Assembly (NCBI GenBank): GCA_005888335.1
Contig: VAWY01000125.1
Coordinates: 2,317 to 62,334, forward strand
From: Actinomycetota bacterium
GTDB lineage: Bacteria; Actinomycetota; Thermoleophilia; Solirubrobacterales; Solirubrobacteraceae
Length of the DNA: 60,018 nt
Direction: 5' to 3'
The position numbers and the translations under genes were made by a program. The notes beneath the pieces are model-generated. The model was not told where the DNA came from and ran no database searches. It saw only the letters and a list, made by a program, of their open reading frames with translations. Shown here one piece after another: positions 17,349 to 26,115 of the stretch; the stretch's first letter is position 1, and the number at the start of each line of letters is the position of its first letter.

Positions 17349-18904
17349 GGCGTCGCCACCTTCGCGCCGCTCCCGCCGGGCTGGGCGGAGAAGGTCTCGC
17401 CCGCGGGGACGTGGTCGGGGTTGAGGCCGTCGCCCTTGCCCTGGTCGTCGAGGCGCCGGTACGTCGGCCCGCTCGGCGATCCCTCGGAGTGGTTGGGGTC
17501 CTCGACGACGTGCTGGTAGTTCGGGTTCTTGAACTCGGTGAACTTGTTGGCCGCGTTGGGGTAGCCCTGCTGCCCGGCCTCGCAGTCGGCCGCGCCGTCG
17601 GACGTGATCGCGCTCGGGTACGCGGGCGAGTGCATGAACTGCGGGTCGCCGTCGCGGATCTGCAGCCCGGCGGCGGGCAGCACGGCGCCCTGGCTGCCGA
17701 CCGAGTTGGCCTGGTTGCCCTGGGTGTTGAGCATGGCCCGCTCGGCCGAGCCCGTGCCGATGCGCGCCGAGAGGTGCTCGGCCGCCAGCGTCCAGAAGTA
17801 GTTCCAGTAGTTGCAGACGGTGACGAACGGTCCTAGGTAGCGCAGCGTCGGCTGCAGGGTCGCGACGGTGTCGGTCAGGCCGAGCAGCGCGGCGTTCGTC
17901 GTCGGCGCCGTCGCCAGGTCGCGAAGCGCGCCGAGGGCCTGCTGGAGATCGCTGTTGAGCGCGACCGAGCGGCGCTGGACCGGCGTGCCGATCTCCAGCG
18001 CGCTGTTGACCACCGGCAGCGTCGGCCTGAGCTCCTGCACGGCGGCGTTGAGATCGCGCCCGAACTTCGCCGAGTCCTGCAGGAACGGCGTCTGCACGCG
18101 CAGCGAGCGCGTCGAGACGTCGAGCGTCGGCGGGTTCTTGGAGATCGTCGCCTTGAGCGATGCCGGGTCGGCGTCGATGGCGGCGAACGTGTCGGCCTGC
18201 TCCTTGAAGGTCCGCGCGTAGGTCTTGGCCACCGGCGCAACGGTGCGGGTGGTGCGCTCGAGCGAGGAGAAGAAGCCCGCGAGGTCGGTGCGCGGGTCCG
18301 ACAGGTTGCGCATGACCGGCTCGAGCACGCGCACCAGGCGCGGCGCGCGGTCGATGAAGTCGTGCAGGTCGTTCCCGCGGCCCACGAACGCGTTGCCGTA
18401 GCCCACGAGGTCCTGGCCGGCGGCGCGGCGCGTCTTCGCGTCGAACATGTTGTAGACGCGGTCGAGGTCGACCGGCGTGCGCGTCTGGCTGAGCCGCACC
18501 GTGGCGCCGTCGGGCAGCGTCTTGCGCGACCGCCCGCGATCGATCTCGACGTACTTGAGGCCCAGCGAGCCGCGCTGGCGGATCTGGAAGGTCGTGTCGG
18601 CCGGCAGGTCGCCGACCTTGCGGTCGAGCTTGAGCTTCAGCCGGGCGCCGACGTGGCCGTTCTCCATTTGCGCGGGGACCATCTCCTCGACCACGCCGAC
18701 GCGGAAGCCGCCCTCGCGCACGTCGTTGCCCCTGACGAGCTCCGAGCCGTTCTTCATCTCCACGAACACCGACCGCGTGGGCACGAACGGCAGTCCGTTG
18801 TTGGCGTTGTAGGAGAGGAACACCGCGACGACGACGACGAGCGTGGTGACGGCGCCGACGAGGACCGGGTTGGCGACGATGGATGCGCTGCCGCGTCGTC
18901 TCAT
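17345..18904 (-). CDS. MCE family protein, third gene of operon
   Basis: A 519-residue MCE protein. It has a membrane helix at ~12-32 (VLVGAVTTLVVVVAVFL), an MCE domain at ~42-130 (SVFVEMKNGSELVRGNDV to LGLKYVEIDRG), the linker VDLDRVYNMFDAKTRRAA, and a helical body. Its C-terminal 150 residues are Gly/Asn/Pro-rich with two Cys (VCNYW and ADCEAG) that could form a disulphide outside the cell. It overlaps both neighbours by 4 nt. Confidence 0.92.
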   Translation of the reverse strand: MRRRGSASIVANPVLVGAVTTLVVVVAVFLSYNANNGLPFVPTRSVFVEMKNGSELVRGNDVREGGFRVGVVEEMVPAQMENGHVGARLKLKLDRKVGDLPADTTFQIRQRGSLGLKYVEIDRGRSRKTLPDGATVRLSQTRTPVDLDRVYNMFDAKTRRAAGQDLVGYGNAFVGRGNDLHDFIDRAPRLVRVLEPVMRNLSDPRTDLAGFFSSLERTTRTVAPVAKTYARTFKEQADTFAAIDADPASLKATISKNPPTLDVSTRSLRVQTPFLQDSAKFGRDLNAAVQELRPTLPVVNSALEIGTPVQRRSVALNSDLQQALGALRDLATAPTTNAALLGLTDTVATLQPTLRYLGPFVTVCNYWNYFWTLAAEHLSARIGTGSAERAMLNTQGNQANSVGSQGAVLPAAGLQIRDGDPQFMHSPAYPSAITSDGAADCEAGQQGYPNAANKFTEFKNPNYQHVVEDPNHSEGSPSGPTYRRLDDQGKGDGLNPDHVPAGETFSAQPGGSGAKVATP

Positions 18905-20577
18905 GAGCCGAGGAGGTAGTCGAGGAGCGGACCGCCGCCGCCGTCGCGCCCGGGCAGCCCCTTGCCGGGGTCGGGCAGCGGCGGCTGGCTGGGGAGCGGC
19001 GGCGGGGGCGGCAGCTGCGGCTGCGGCACCGAGGGCACGTCAGGCGGCTTGGGCACGCCGGGCGCCGGCCCGCCGCCCGGCTGCTTGTCGTGCGCGGGCT
19101 CGTCGGGCTTGGCCTGGTTGTCGGTCTGCGGCTGCGGCTGGTTCTGGTTGAGCAGGTCCTGGTAGCCCGGCAGCAGCGCGCGCCGCTTGGCCACCGGGAG
19201 CGGGCCGTCCGTCGGCGAGATGTAGTCGAGCTTGCGCGGCGGCGCGTCGTCCTTCGACGGGTCGGGCGTCTCGACGCCCGGCGAGTTCGGGCCGACCTTG
19301 GCCTGGCACTGCTTGAGGATCTGCGCCTTGTTGGGGTCCTTGTTCAGCGACTCGGCGTCGCGGTAGTTGACGCAGGTGTCCTCGTGGAAGGCCTGCACCG
19401 TCAGGATGTGGCTGGCCTGGTCGTAGACGTTGGTCGACGTCGCCTGGTCGAAGACGTACTGGAGCAGCGCCTCGAGGCCGCTGTAGCCGCTGGGCTCCTT
19501 GACGCCCTGCTGCACCGCGGCGCGCTTGTCGTACTCGATCGTGTTGGCGCGGTCGTCGAGGTGCTCGAGCACCGTGGCGAGGTTGGTGCCCAGCTCCGGC
19601 GTCCCGCCGGCGAACTCGTTGAGCCGGTGGACGGTCGGCGTGGCCGCCGTGACCGCCTGCCTGCCCGTGGTCGACGCCTGGCCGAGCGCGCGGAAGGCGG
19701 GCCGCGAGGCGTCCGAGAACGGGCGCAGGTCGTCGAAGAACCGCTTGAGCTGTCCGGCGTTCGAGGCGAGGGTGCGCAGCGCTGGGCCCTGCGTGTCGGC
19801 CGTGTCGCCCAGCGCGGCCATCGCCGGCCGCAGCTCCGCGAGGAAGGCGGGCAGCTTGCGCCAGCCGGCCGAGATGTCGCGCTCGCGCTGGGCCGAGTCG
19901 CGCGAGATGTTGCGCGCCTTGATGACCCAGTCGCCGACGTCGCGCTTGCTGCGGGCGAGCTCGTTGACCACCTCGTCGGCGTGCTGGTTGAGATCGCGGA
20001 CGACCTTGTTCTGGCGCGCGAGGATCGCCAGCACGCGGTCGGTCTCGCGGAGCGCCGGCGACGCGCGCCGGATGGCGTCGTTGAGCTGCTGGGCGTTGCC
20101 GCCCACGCCCGCGCCGAGCGACGAGACGATGATGCTCAGCCGCTCGCGCTCGGGGCGGCGCATGATGTCCCCGACGAGGTCGGGCGCCACCGTCGAGCTC
20201 GTCCGCTGGACGGGGATGACCGCCCCCTTGGGGAGGCGTCGCTTGGCGGTCCCCGGGTTGCAGTCGACGAAGTACTCGCCGATGAGCGACTGCGGCCGGC
20301 TCTCGCAGGTGGTGTCGGCGCGCAGGTCGCCGAAGCCGTTCTGGGTGATGCGGAAGCCGACCTTGGCGTGCAGGTTGCGCTTGTCGAGCTTGAGGTCGGT
20401 GATCGTGCCGGCGCGCACGCCGGCGATCTTCAGGTCGCCGCCCTGGATCAGGCCGAACGCGTTGTCGAACTCGGCCCAGTACTGCGCCTTGGGCCCCACG
20501 CTCGGCGGGTTGGCGATGAAGCCGGCCGTGGCGGCGACCGCGACGACGACCAGCGAGGCGATGACGACGCGCTTCAT
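18901..20577 (-). CDS. MCE family protein, second gene, Pro-rich tail
   Basis: A 558-residue MCE protein starting MKRVVIASLVVVAVAATAG (membrane helix ~4-22). The MCE domain lies at ~35-120 (YWAEFDNAFGLIQGGDLKI to GEYFVDCNPG), followed by a helical body and a C-terminal ~100-residue tail very rich in Pro and Gln (QPQPQTDNQ, then PPPPPLPSQPPLPDPG). Such a tail probably spans or contacts cell-wall material. The start chosen overlaps the first mce stop as ATGA; upstream codons in this frame are shadow. Cys residues at CESRPQ and VDCNPG may pair. Confidence 0.92.
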   Translation of the reverse strand: MKRVVIASLVVVAVAATAGFIANPPSVGPKAQYWAEFDNAFGLIQGGDLKIAGVRAGTITDLKLDKRNLHAKVGFRITQNGFGDLRADTTCESRPQSLIGEYFVDCNPGTAKRRLPKGAVIPVQRTSSTVAPDLVGDIMRRPERERLSIIVSSLGAGVGGNAQQLNDAIRRASPALRETDRVLAILARQNKVVRDLNQHADEVVNELARSKRDVGDWVIKARNISRDSAQRERDISAGWRKLPAFLAELRPAMAALGDTADTQGPALRTLASNAGQLKRFFDDLRPFSDASRPAFRALGQASTTGRQAVTAATPTVHRLNEFAGGTPELGTNLATVLEHLDDRANTIEYDKRAAVQQGVKEPSGYSGLEALLQYVFDQATSTNVYDQASHILTVQAFHEDTCVNYRDAESLNKDPNKAQILKQCQAKVGPNSPGVETPDPSKDDAPPRKLDYISPTDGPLPVAKRRALLPGYQDLLNQNQPQPQTDNQAKPDEPAHDKQPGGGPAPGVPKPPDVPSVPQPQLPPPPPLPSQPPLPDPGKGLPGRDGGGGPLLDYLLGS

Positions 20578-21965
20578 CCGGTCTTCGCCGGGGGCGCGCC
20601 CGGCAGCACCTGGTCGGGGTTGCAGTTGTAGTCGGCCGACGGCCGCCACGCGGTGCCGACGTCGGCCGCGCCAGGACAGCGGTTGCGCTGGCCGAGCCTG
20701 GCCGTCACGCCGAGCACCTGCGCGCGCTGCTCCTCGGGGACCGGCTGCAGCACGCCGTTGGTGAGGACGAACGCGCTGGCGTGCGGAGCCGCGCGGCTCT
20801 CGCCGCCCAGCGCGTCGTAGACGCCGGAGTGGCTGAAGTCGTCGAACCAGCCGGTGAGGTCGACCGCGTAGGGGCGCGCGTAGCCGAGCTCGGGCACCGA
20901 CTGCTCGAGCGCCTTGGCCGAGGAGGGCAGCGCGCCCTCGCGCTCCTTGCCGTTGCGCTGCACCGGGCCGAGCGCGATGTCGCGCAGCGGCACGAGCGTC
21001 CGCGTCGCCTCGATGAGGTCGTTGTCGGCCCCGCGCAGGCGGATCAGGCGCGTGAGGTCGCGCAGCGTGGGGCGGGCGTCGTGCGTGAGGGGGCGCAGCT
21101 CGGCGAGCAGGCGGCGCAGCTTCGGCGCGACCGGCTTGGACTCGTCGACGAGCGGCTTGAGGTCGTCAAGCGTCGCGCGCAGGTTGACGAAGGTCGTGTT
21201 CGCCCGGCGCATGAACGGCGGCAGCAGGCTGATCGCGCGCGCGAGGTCCTGCCTGCGGTTGCCGATCGCCCCGAGCGTCCGGTCGAGGTTGGTGACCAGC
21301 CCGGCGAGGTCGTCGCGCTTGACGGCGAGGTCGGTCACGAGCTTCGACGAGGAGACGATGAAGCGCTCGAGCATCGGCGTGTCCCGGTTGAGCTCGGAGA
21401 ACAGCCGGCTCGACGCGGCGAGCGACGGGTTGAGATACAGCCAGCCGCGGTTGGCCTGCTCGCCCTGGCCGTCGTACTGGTCGGCGAACCCGTGGATGAC
21501 GCCGCTGAGCGCCTTGCGCGTGCGGTAGTTGACCGTGTTGAAGATCTGGTCGAGGTCGACGGTCGACGTCGTCCGCGCGGACGGGATCACCGCGCCCTGT
21601 TTGAGCGGCGGGTTGCTGTTGGGCGCGAGGTCGAGGTCGACGTAGCGGTTGGCCACGCTCGACAGCGACGCCTGGCGGATCGTCGCCTGTGTGCCCTGGT
21701 GCAGCGGCGACCAGCCGTCTTTTGTGATGTGCAGCGCGACGTCGGCCTCGCCGTCGGGCGTCAGCGTGATGTCGGTGACCTTGCCGATCGGGGTCCCCGA
21801 GACCTGGACGAGGTTGCCCTTGACCAGCTGCGAGGCGTTCTGGAAACGGGCGTGGATCGTGTAGTCGGTCTCACCGCTGCGGGCAAGCACGGCGACGACC
21901 GCGGCGGCGCCGATGACGACGGCCGCCAACGCGACGATCCTCCCGACCATCCTCGATGTCAGCAC
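20574..21965 (-). CDS. MCE family protein, first gene of operon
   Basis: A 463-residue MCE protein. GTG 21965 is chosen as start because GGGGAG lies 5 nt upstream and the N terminus then reads directly into the membrane helix (IVALAAVVIGAAAVVAVLA, ~9-28). The MCE domain is at ~34-115 (YTIHARFQNASQLVKGNLV to NRYVDLDLAPN), followed by VDLDQIFNTVNYRTRKAL and a helical body. It heads six MCE genes with coupled junctions. No yrbE permease or Mkl/MlaF ATPase gene is adjacent, so the transporter must use partners encoded elsewhere. Confidence 0.92.
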   Translation of the reverse strand: MLTSRMVGRIVALAAVVIGAAAVVAVLARSGETDYTIHARFQNASQLVKGNLVQVSGTPIGKVTDITLTPDGEADVALHITKDGWSPLHQGTQATIRQASLSSVANRYVDLDLAPNSNPPLKQGAVIPSARTTSTVDLDQIFNTVNYRTRKALSGVIHGFADQYDGQGEQANRGWLYLNPSLAASSRLFSELNRDTPMLERFIVSSSKLVTDLAVKRDDLAGLVTNLDRTLGAIGNRRQDLARAISLLPPFMRRANTTFVNLRATLDDLKPLVDESKPVAPKLRRLLAELRPLTHDARPTLRDLTRLIRLRGADNDLIEATRTLVPLRDIALGPVQRNGKEREGALPSSAKALEQSVPELGYARPYAVDLTGWFDDFSHSGVYDALGGESRAAPHASAFVLTNGVLQPVPEEQRAQVLGVTARLGQRNRCPGAADVGTAWRPSADYNCNPDQVLPGAPPAKTG

Positions 21966-22011
21966 TCGTTCTCCCCTGCCGGACGGCGGTCTCCCCACCG
22001 CCACTTCCCGG

Positions 22012-22063
22012 TTAATACCAGTACGCACCGCGATCCGGCAACTTGGAACTGTGGTGTTTCCAA
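22012..22063 (-). promoter_or_regulatory. mce operon promoter and palindromic operator
   Basis: On the minus strand TTGCCG (22041-22036) and TATTAA (22017-22012) are separated by 18 bp and lie about 47 nt upstream of the first mce GTG. Just upstream of the -35 box is the dyad TTGGAA-N9-TTCCAA (22043-22063), a plausible regulator site. It also lies between the mce operon and the end of modC. Confidence 0.5.
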
Positions 22064-22089
22064 TGTCTGGGAGCGCGCAAACTCGTCTT

Positions 22090-23157
22090 TCAGGAGTGCT
22101 GGACGAGGCGGGTCGCCGCGGCCTTCCAGGTGGCGACGGCGCGCTCGCCGGGCCGGACCCGCAGCCCGTCGACGCTGGCCAGCGTGACCTCCGCGGCGAG
22201 CGGCTGCGGCGCGGCGAGGCCGACGCGCACGCGGTTCCCGACGACGGTGACGGAGACGACGTCGACGGCGAGGCGGTTGCGCGCGCTGCCCGCCGCCGCC
22301 GCGCCGGGCGGCTCGAGCGCGATCTCCCACGGATGCACCGTCGCCGCGACGCGCCCGCGCACCTCGTCGGTGCTCGAGACGACGCCGCCGCCGTCGAGCT
22401 CGACGACCGTCAGCCCGCGCTCGCCGGAGCGCGCCGTCCCGGTGAGCACGACCGCCCCCGTGAAGTCGGCGACGAACGCCGAGGCGGGCGCGGCGGCGAG
22501 CTCGCTCGGCGTGCCGGTCTGCACGATCCGGCCCGCGTCGATGATCCCGACGCGATCGGCGAGCTGGGCCGCCTCGGCGAAGTCGTGGGTGACGAGCAGC
22601 GCCGGGACGCCGGCCGTGTGCAGGACGCCCGTGAGCTCGGCTCGCGCGCCCGCGCGCGTGCGCGCGTCCAGCGCCGAGAGCGGCTCGTCGAGCAGCAGCG
22701 CCGCAGGGCGGCGCGCGAGCGCGCGGGCGAGGGCGACGCGCTGGCGCTCGCCGCCGCTCAGCTCGGCCGGCCGCGCGCCGGCGCGATCGGCCAGGCCGAA
22801 GCGCTCGAGCAGCTCGTGCGCCCGCGCGCGGCGCTCGCGGCGCGGGAGCTCGCGCAGCGGGTAGGCGACGTTCTGCCAGGCGCGCAGGTGGCCGAACAGC
22901 GCGTAGTCCTGGAAGACGAAGCCGCAGCGCCGGCGCTCGGGCGCGAGGTCGACGCCGCGCGCGGTGTCGAGCCAGGTGTGCTCGCCGCAGCGGACCACGC
23001 CGTGCGCGGGGCGCAGCAGCCCGGCCGCGACGCGCAGCAGCGTGCTCTTGCCGGCGCCCGACGGCCCGGCCAGCGCCACGCACGTCCCGGGCGCGACGTC
23101 GAGCGACGCGTCGAGGTCGAGCGCGCCCAGGCGGGTGCGGGCGTCAATCGCGAGCAT
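22090..23157 (-). CDS. modC: Molybdate ABC transporter ATPase
   Basis: A 355-residue ABC ATPase. It has Walker A AGPSGAGKST (~29-38), the Q-loop FVFQDYALF, the signature LSGGERQRVALARAL, Walker B ALLLDEPLSALD, and the switch His in LLVTHDF. The C-terminal ~110 residues form TOBE-type domain(s) (VTVVGNRVRVGLAAPQPLAAEVT), typical of ModC. ATG 23157 is used (MLAIDARTRLG); it overlaps modB by 14 nt. It powers uptake of molybdate (or tungstate) through ModB. Confidence 0.93.
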   Translation of the reverse strand: MLAIDARTRLGALDLDASLDVAPGTCVALAGPSGAGKSTLLRVAAGLLRPAHGVVRCGEHTWLDTARGVDLAPERRRCGFVFQDYALFGHLRAWQNVAYPLRELPRRERRARAHELLERFGLADRAGARPAELSGGERQRVALARALARRPAALLLDEPLSALDARTRAGARAELTGVLHTAGVPALLVTHDFAEAAQLADRVGIIDAGRIVQTGTPSELAAAPASAFVADFTGAVVLTGTARSGERGLTVVELDGGGVVSSTDEVRGRVAATVHPWEIALEPPGAAAAGSARNRLAVDVVSVTVVGNRVRVGLAAPQPLAAEVTLASVDGLRVRPGERAVATWKAAATRLVQHS

Positions 23158-23914
23158 CCACCACCAGCTTGACCGCGGCGAGGATGGCCGCCGAGGCGGC
23201 AACCAGCACGACCGACAGGGCGACGGCCTCGTCGAAGTCGGTCGCCAGGCGCGAGTACACGGCGAGCGGGACGGTCTGCGTCACGTCCTGCAGCGAGCCG
23301 GCGAACATCAGTGTCGCGCCGAACTCGCCGAGCGCGCGCCCGAAGGCGAGCGCGCCGCCGGCGACGAGCCCGGGCAGCGCGGCGGGCACCGCGACGGCGG
23401 CGAACGTGCGCGCCTCGCCCGCGCCCAGCGTGCGCGAGGCCTCCAGCAGCGTGCGGTCGACGGCCGCGAACGCCGCCTGGGCGCCGCGCACGTAGAACGG
23501 CGCGGCGACGAAGGTCACGGCGATCACGACGGCCGGGGTCGTGAAGACGACGTCCACGGCGCCGCCGAGCAGGCCGTCGCGACCGAACGTCGCCAGGAGC
23601 GCGATCCCCGCGACGGCGGGCGGCAGCACGAGCGGCAGCTCGACGAGCGTGACGACCACCGCGCGGCCCCGGAAGCGCTGCGTGGCCAGCAGCCAGGCGG
23701 CGGGCGTCCCCACGGCGAGGATGACCGCCAGCGCGATCGTCGTCGTGCGCAGGCTGAGCCACAGCGCGTCGCGCGCGCTCGGCTCGCCGAGGCTGCGGGC
23801 GAGCGCGGCGGGCGAGGTCTGCAGCAGCAGGGCGAGCAGCGGCAGGGCGAGCAGGGCGAGCGCAGCGGCCAGGGCAAGGGCGGCGAGGAGGGAGAACCAG
23901 CGTCCGCGCGTCAC
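23144..23914 (-). CDS. modB: Molybdate ABC transporter permease
   Basis: A 256-residue permease with about six membrane helices. It has the binding-protein-dependent transport signature EASRTLGAGEARTFAAVAVP and GALAFGRALGEFGAT, the EAA loop that contacts ModC. The start is GTG 23914, which forms a GTGA overlap with the modA stop. Order modA-modB-modC and couplings are typical of molybdate importers. Confidence 0.93.
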   Translation of the reverse strand: MTRGRWFSLLAALALAAALALLALPLLALLLQTSPAALARSLGEPSARDALWLSLRTTTIALAVILAVGTPAAWLLATQRFRGRAVVVTLVELPLVLPPAVAGIALLATFGRDGLLGGAVDVVFTTPAVVIAVTFVAAPFYVRGAQAAFAAVDRTLLEASRTLGAGEARTFAAVAVPAALPGLVAGGALAFGRALGEFGATLMFAGSLQDVTQTVPLAVYSRLATDFDEAVALSVVLVAASAAILAAVKLVVDARD

Positions 23915-24744
23915 CGCGTCGCCGGCGCGCCGGGCGCCGCGCCCGTCGTCGCCACACGGCCTGCACGCCGCGGCGCGGCGCCCGGTGGGCCAAACCCCGC
24001 TCGGCGCAGCGCCGCGGCGCACGGGCCGGAGACCAGCCCGTCGAGGTAGCGCCGCGCCAGGGCGGCGTGGGTGCTGCCGGTGACGACCGCCGCGCCGTAC
24101 GTGACCGTCGGCTGCAGGCGCGCCGGCAGCTCGATCGCGCGCACGCGCCCGTCGGCGGCCGTGACGTCGGAGGCGTAGACGAAGCCCGCGTCGGCGGCGC
24201 CCTGCGTGAGCTTGCCGACGACGCCCTTGACGTCGGGCTCCTCGGAGCGCACGCGAGCGAGGATGGCGCGGCGCTGCGCCGCGGGCACGCGGGCGAGGAC
24301 GGCGCGCGTGTAGTCCCCGACGGGGACGCCCGCGGCACCGATCACGAGGCTGGTCCCGGGGCGCGCGAGGTCGCCGATGGCGTGGATGCGCGACCCCGAG
24401 GGCACCGCGAGCACGAGCCGGTTGGTGGCGAACGCGCGCGGCCGCCCCACGCGCCCGGCGGCGTGCAGCTGGTCGGGCAGCTTGGTGTTCGCCGCGGCGA
24501 AGACGTCGACCCGCGCGCCCTGGCGGATCTGCGCGGCCAGCTCGTCGGAGCCGGCGAAGGACAGGCGGACCTCGGCGGGGGTGAAGCCCTGGCTGCAGCG
24601 CGTCAGCGCCTCGGTGAGCGAGGCGGCGGCGGAGATCGTCAGGCGCGGGCGGTCGGCACCGGCGCCGCCGCACCCGGCGGCGAGCGCCGCCGCGACGGCG
24701 GCGAGGGCGACGCGCTGGCGGACCACGATGCCCAAGCATTGCAT
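23911..24744 (-). CDS. modA: Molybdate-binding lipoprotein
   Basis: A 277-residue periplasmic-type binding protein for molybdate/tungstate. Its lipoprotein signal ends in the lipobox LAAGC (Cys ~25), which anchors it to the membrane of this monoderm-like cell. The ModA hallmarks are ISAAASLTEAL, VDVFAAAN, VGDYTR and GFVYASDV. The last ~30 residues are an Arg/Ala/Gly tail beyond the conserved fold. The start ATG 24744 is only 31 bp from the divergent gene start, so the promoters overlap. Confidence 0.93.
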   Translation of the reverse strand: MQCLGIVVRQRVALAAVAAALAAGCGGAGADRPRLTISAAASLTEALTRCSQGFTPAEVRLSFAGSDELAAQIRQGARVDVFAAANTKLPDQLHAAGRVGRPRAFATNRLVLAVPSGSRIHAIGDLARPGTSLVIGAAGVPVGDYTRAVLARVPAAQRRAILARVRSEEPDVKGVVGKLTQGAADAGFVYASDVTAADGRVRAIELPARLQPTVTYGAAVVTGSTHAALARRYLDGLVSGPCAAALRRAGFGPPGAAPRRAGRVATTGAAPGAPATR

Positions 24745-24775
24745 AGGCACGCTCGCGCGGTACGGTTTGGGTTGA

Positions 24776-25114
24776 GTGGTGTCGAACCTCCGCGACGTCC
24801 CGGCGCTGTGGCCGCTGCGCGGCCGGCGGCTCGCCGTGGTCGCCTGCCTCGACGACCCGGCGCCGCTCGAGGCGCGCCGCAGCGAGCTGGCCGCCCACGA
24901 CGCCGAGCTCGTCGTCGAGGGCACGCCTGGGGAGCTGTCGGCGCGGCTCGGCCGTCCGTCAGTGACGGTCTGCGACCGCTGGCTCGAGGTGGTCGAGCAC
25001 GCGCCCAGTCTGGATCCCGACGCCGTCCTCGCCCGCGTGCGGCTGCTCGACAGCTCGTGCGAGGAGTGCCCGCAGGCCGGCGTCGAGTGGGCCCTCAGCG
25101 GCGAGGCGTGGTAG
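24776..25114 (+). CDS. Hypothetical protein divergent from modA
   Basis: A 112-residue protein with two tandem GTG starts (24776, 24779). It begins VSNLRDVPALWPLRGRRLAV, which could be the first strand of a Rossmann or thioredoxin-like fold, and ends with a CEECP motif followed by GVEW. I do not recognise the family. It stands between modA and the HTH-TOBE gene, with 5 nt to the latter, so a role in molybdate handling or its regulation is a guess from context. Confidence 0.6.
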   Translation: MVSNLRDVPALWPLRGRRLAVVACLDDPAPLEARRSELAAHDAELVVEGTPGELSARLGRPSVTVCDRWLEVVEHAPSLDPDAVLARVRLLDSSCEECPQAGVEWALSGEAW

Positions 25115-25119
25115 ACGCC

Positions 25120-25491
25120 GTGGACGACCTGGTGCGGATCGGCGCGGCGGCGAAGGCGCTCGGCGTCAGCACGGACACCCTGCGCCGCTGGGAGCGCGCC
25201 GGGCGCGTCGAGTTCGTCCGCCGGGGCGGGCAGCGCTTCCTGCCCGCCGACGCCCTCGCCGACCTGTTGCGCGCCCGCACGCGCGGCGCGCAGAGCAGCG
25301 CGCGCAACCGCCTGGCCGGCGTCGTGGTCGGCGTCGAGGCCGACGGCGTGATGGCCAAGGTCGAGCTCGCGTGCGGGCCGTACCGGATCGTCTCGCTGAT
25401 GTCGCGCGAGGCCGCCGAGGAGCTCGAGCTGCGTCCCGGCGCCGACGCGACCGCCGTCGTGAAGTCGACGACCGTCATCATCGAGCGCTGA
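25120..25491 (+). CDS. HTH (MerR-type) plus TOBE molybdate-responsive regulator
   Basis: A 123-residue protein with an N-terminal MerR/excisionase-type helix-turn-helix (IGAAAKALGVSTDTLRRWE) and a C-terminal TOBE/molbindin domain (NRLAGVVVGVEADGVMAKV to ADATAVVKSTTVII). TOBE domains bind molybdate or tungstate. It therefore looks like a compact ModE-like sensor for the adjacent modABC operon. GTG 25120 is preferred; GTG 25108 is possible. Confidence 0.85.
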   Translation: MDDLVRIGAAAKALGVSTDTLRRWERAGRVEFVRRGGQRFLPADALADLLRARTRGAQSSARNRLAGVVVGVEADGVMAKVELACGPYRIVSLMSREAAEELELRPGADATAVVKSTTVIIER

Positions 25492-25492
25492 C

Positions 25493-25906
25493 ATGGACGA
25501 CGGCGTCGCCTTCGCCTCGCTGGACCTCGACAGCCCCGACCGGTTCGTCGCGCTCCGACGCGCGCTCGGCGTGACCACGTTCGGGCTCAACCTGATCCTC
25601 CTGCGGCCCCGCCAGCAGGGGCGCATCCATCGCCACGAGCGCCAGGAGGAGGTCTACCTCGTGCTCGAGGGCACGCTGACGCTGGCGGTGGAGGGCGAGG
25701 AGCGCGAGCTCGCGCCCGGCGAGCTCGCCCGCGTCGCGCCGGCCGTCCGCCGGCGGCTGCTCAACCGGGGCGACGAGCTGTGCGCCGTGCTCGCCATCGG
25801 GAGCGCCCACCCGCACGAGGGACGCGACGGCCTGGCGTACGAGTCCTGGGAGGCGACGGAGGGCCGCCCGCCGCAGGAGACCCCGCTCCCGGCCGACCTG
25901 CCGTAA
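25493..25906 (+). CDS. Cupin-domain protein
   Basis: A 137-residue single-cupin protein. The metal-binding motif 1 is visible as HRHERQEEVYLVLEGTLTL (two His, Glu) and motif 2 as the GELARVAPAVRRRLLNRG segment, in which the usual His is replaced by Arg. With one metal ligand changed, a sugar- or ligand-binding rather than dioxygenase role is likely. The ATG begins 1 nt after the regulator stop, so the genes form one operon. Substrate unknown. Confidence 0.85.
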   Translation: MDDGVAFASLDLDSPDRFVALRRALGVTTFGLNLILLRPRQQGRIHRHERQEEVYLVLEGTLTLAVEGEERELAPGELARVAPAVRRRLLNRGDELCAVLAIGSAHPHEGRDGLAYESWEATEGRPPQETPLPADLP

Positions 25907-25920
25907 CGGCTCAAGGCCCC

Positions 25921-25944
25921 CCACTGACGATGGTTCGTCAGTGG
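25921..25944. terminator. Perfect 10-bp hairpin after cupin gene
   Basis: CCACTGACGA / TCGTCAGTGG with a TGGT loop, 14 nt after the cupin stop and 51 nt before tRNA-Leu. There is no T tract, so it may be a weak terminator, an mRNA end stabiliser or an operator for the tRNA. Confidence 0.5.
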
Positions 25945-25995
25945 ACATACGCGGCGGGCGTTCTCGCCAACCGAGCGACGTAGCATGGCGTCGGC

Positions 25996-26079
25996 GCCCG
26001 GGTAGCCCAATGGCAGAGGCACGCGTCCTTAAAAGACGCTGCTCTTCGGAGCGTGCGGGTTCGAATCCCGCCCCGGGCA
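25996..26079 (+). tRNA. tRNA-Leu (TAA)
   Basis: An 84-nt type II tRNA. The acceptor stem is GCCCGGG/CCCGGGC with discriminator A. The anticodon stem GCGTC/GACGC encloses the loop CTTAAAA with anticodon TAA at 26030-26032. The long variable arm is TGCTCTTCGGAGCG and the T arm GGGTTCGAATCCC. CCA is not encoded. Confidence 0.96.
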
Positions 26080-26115
26080 CTGCGCCTCCGCCGCTCGCGC
26101 AGGTAGGGTCGCGCC

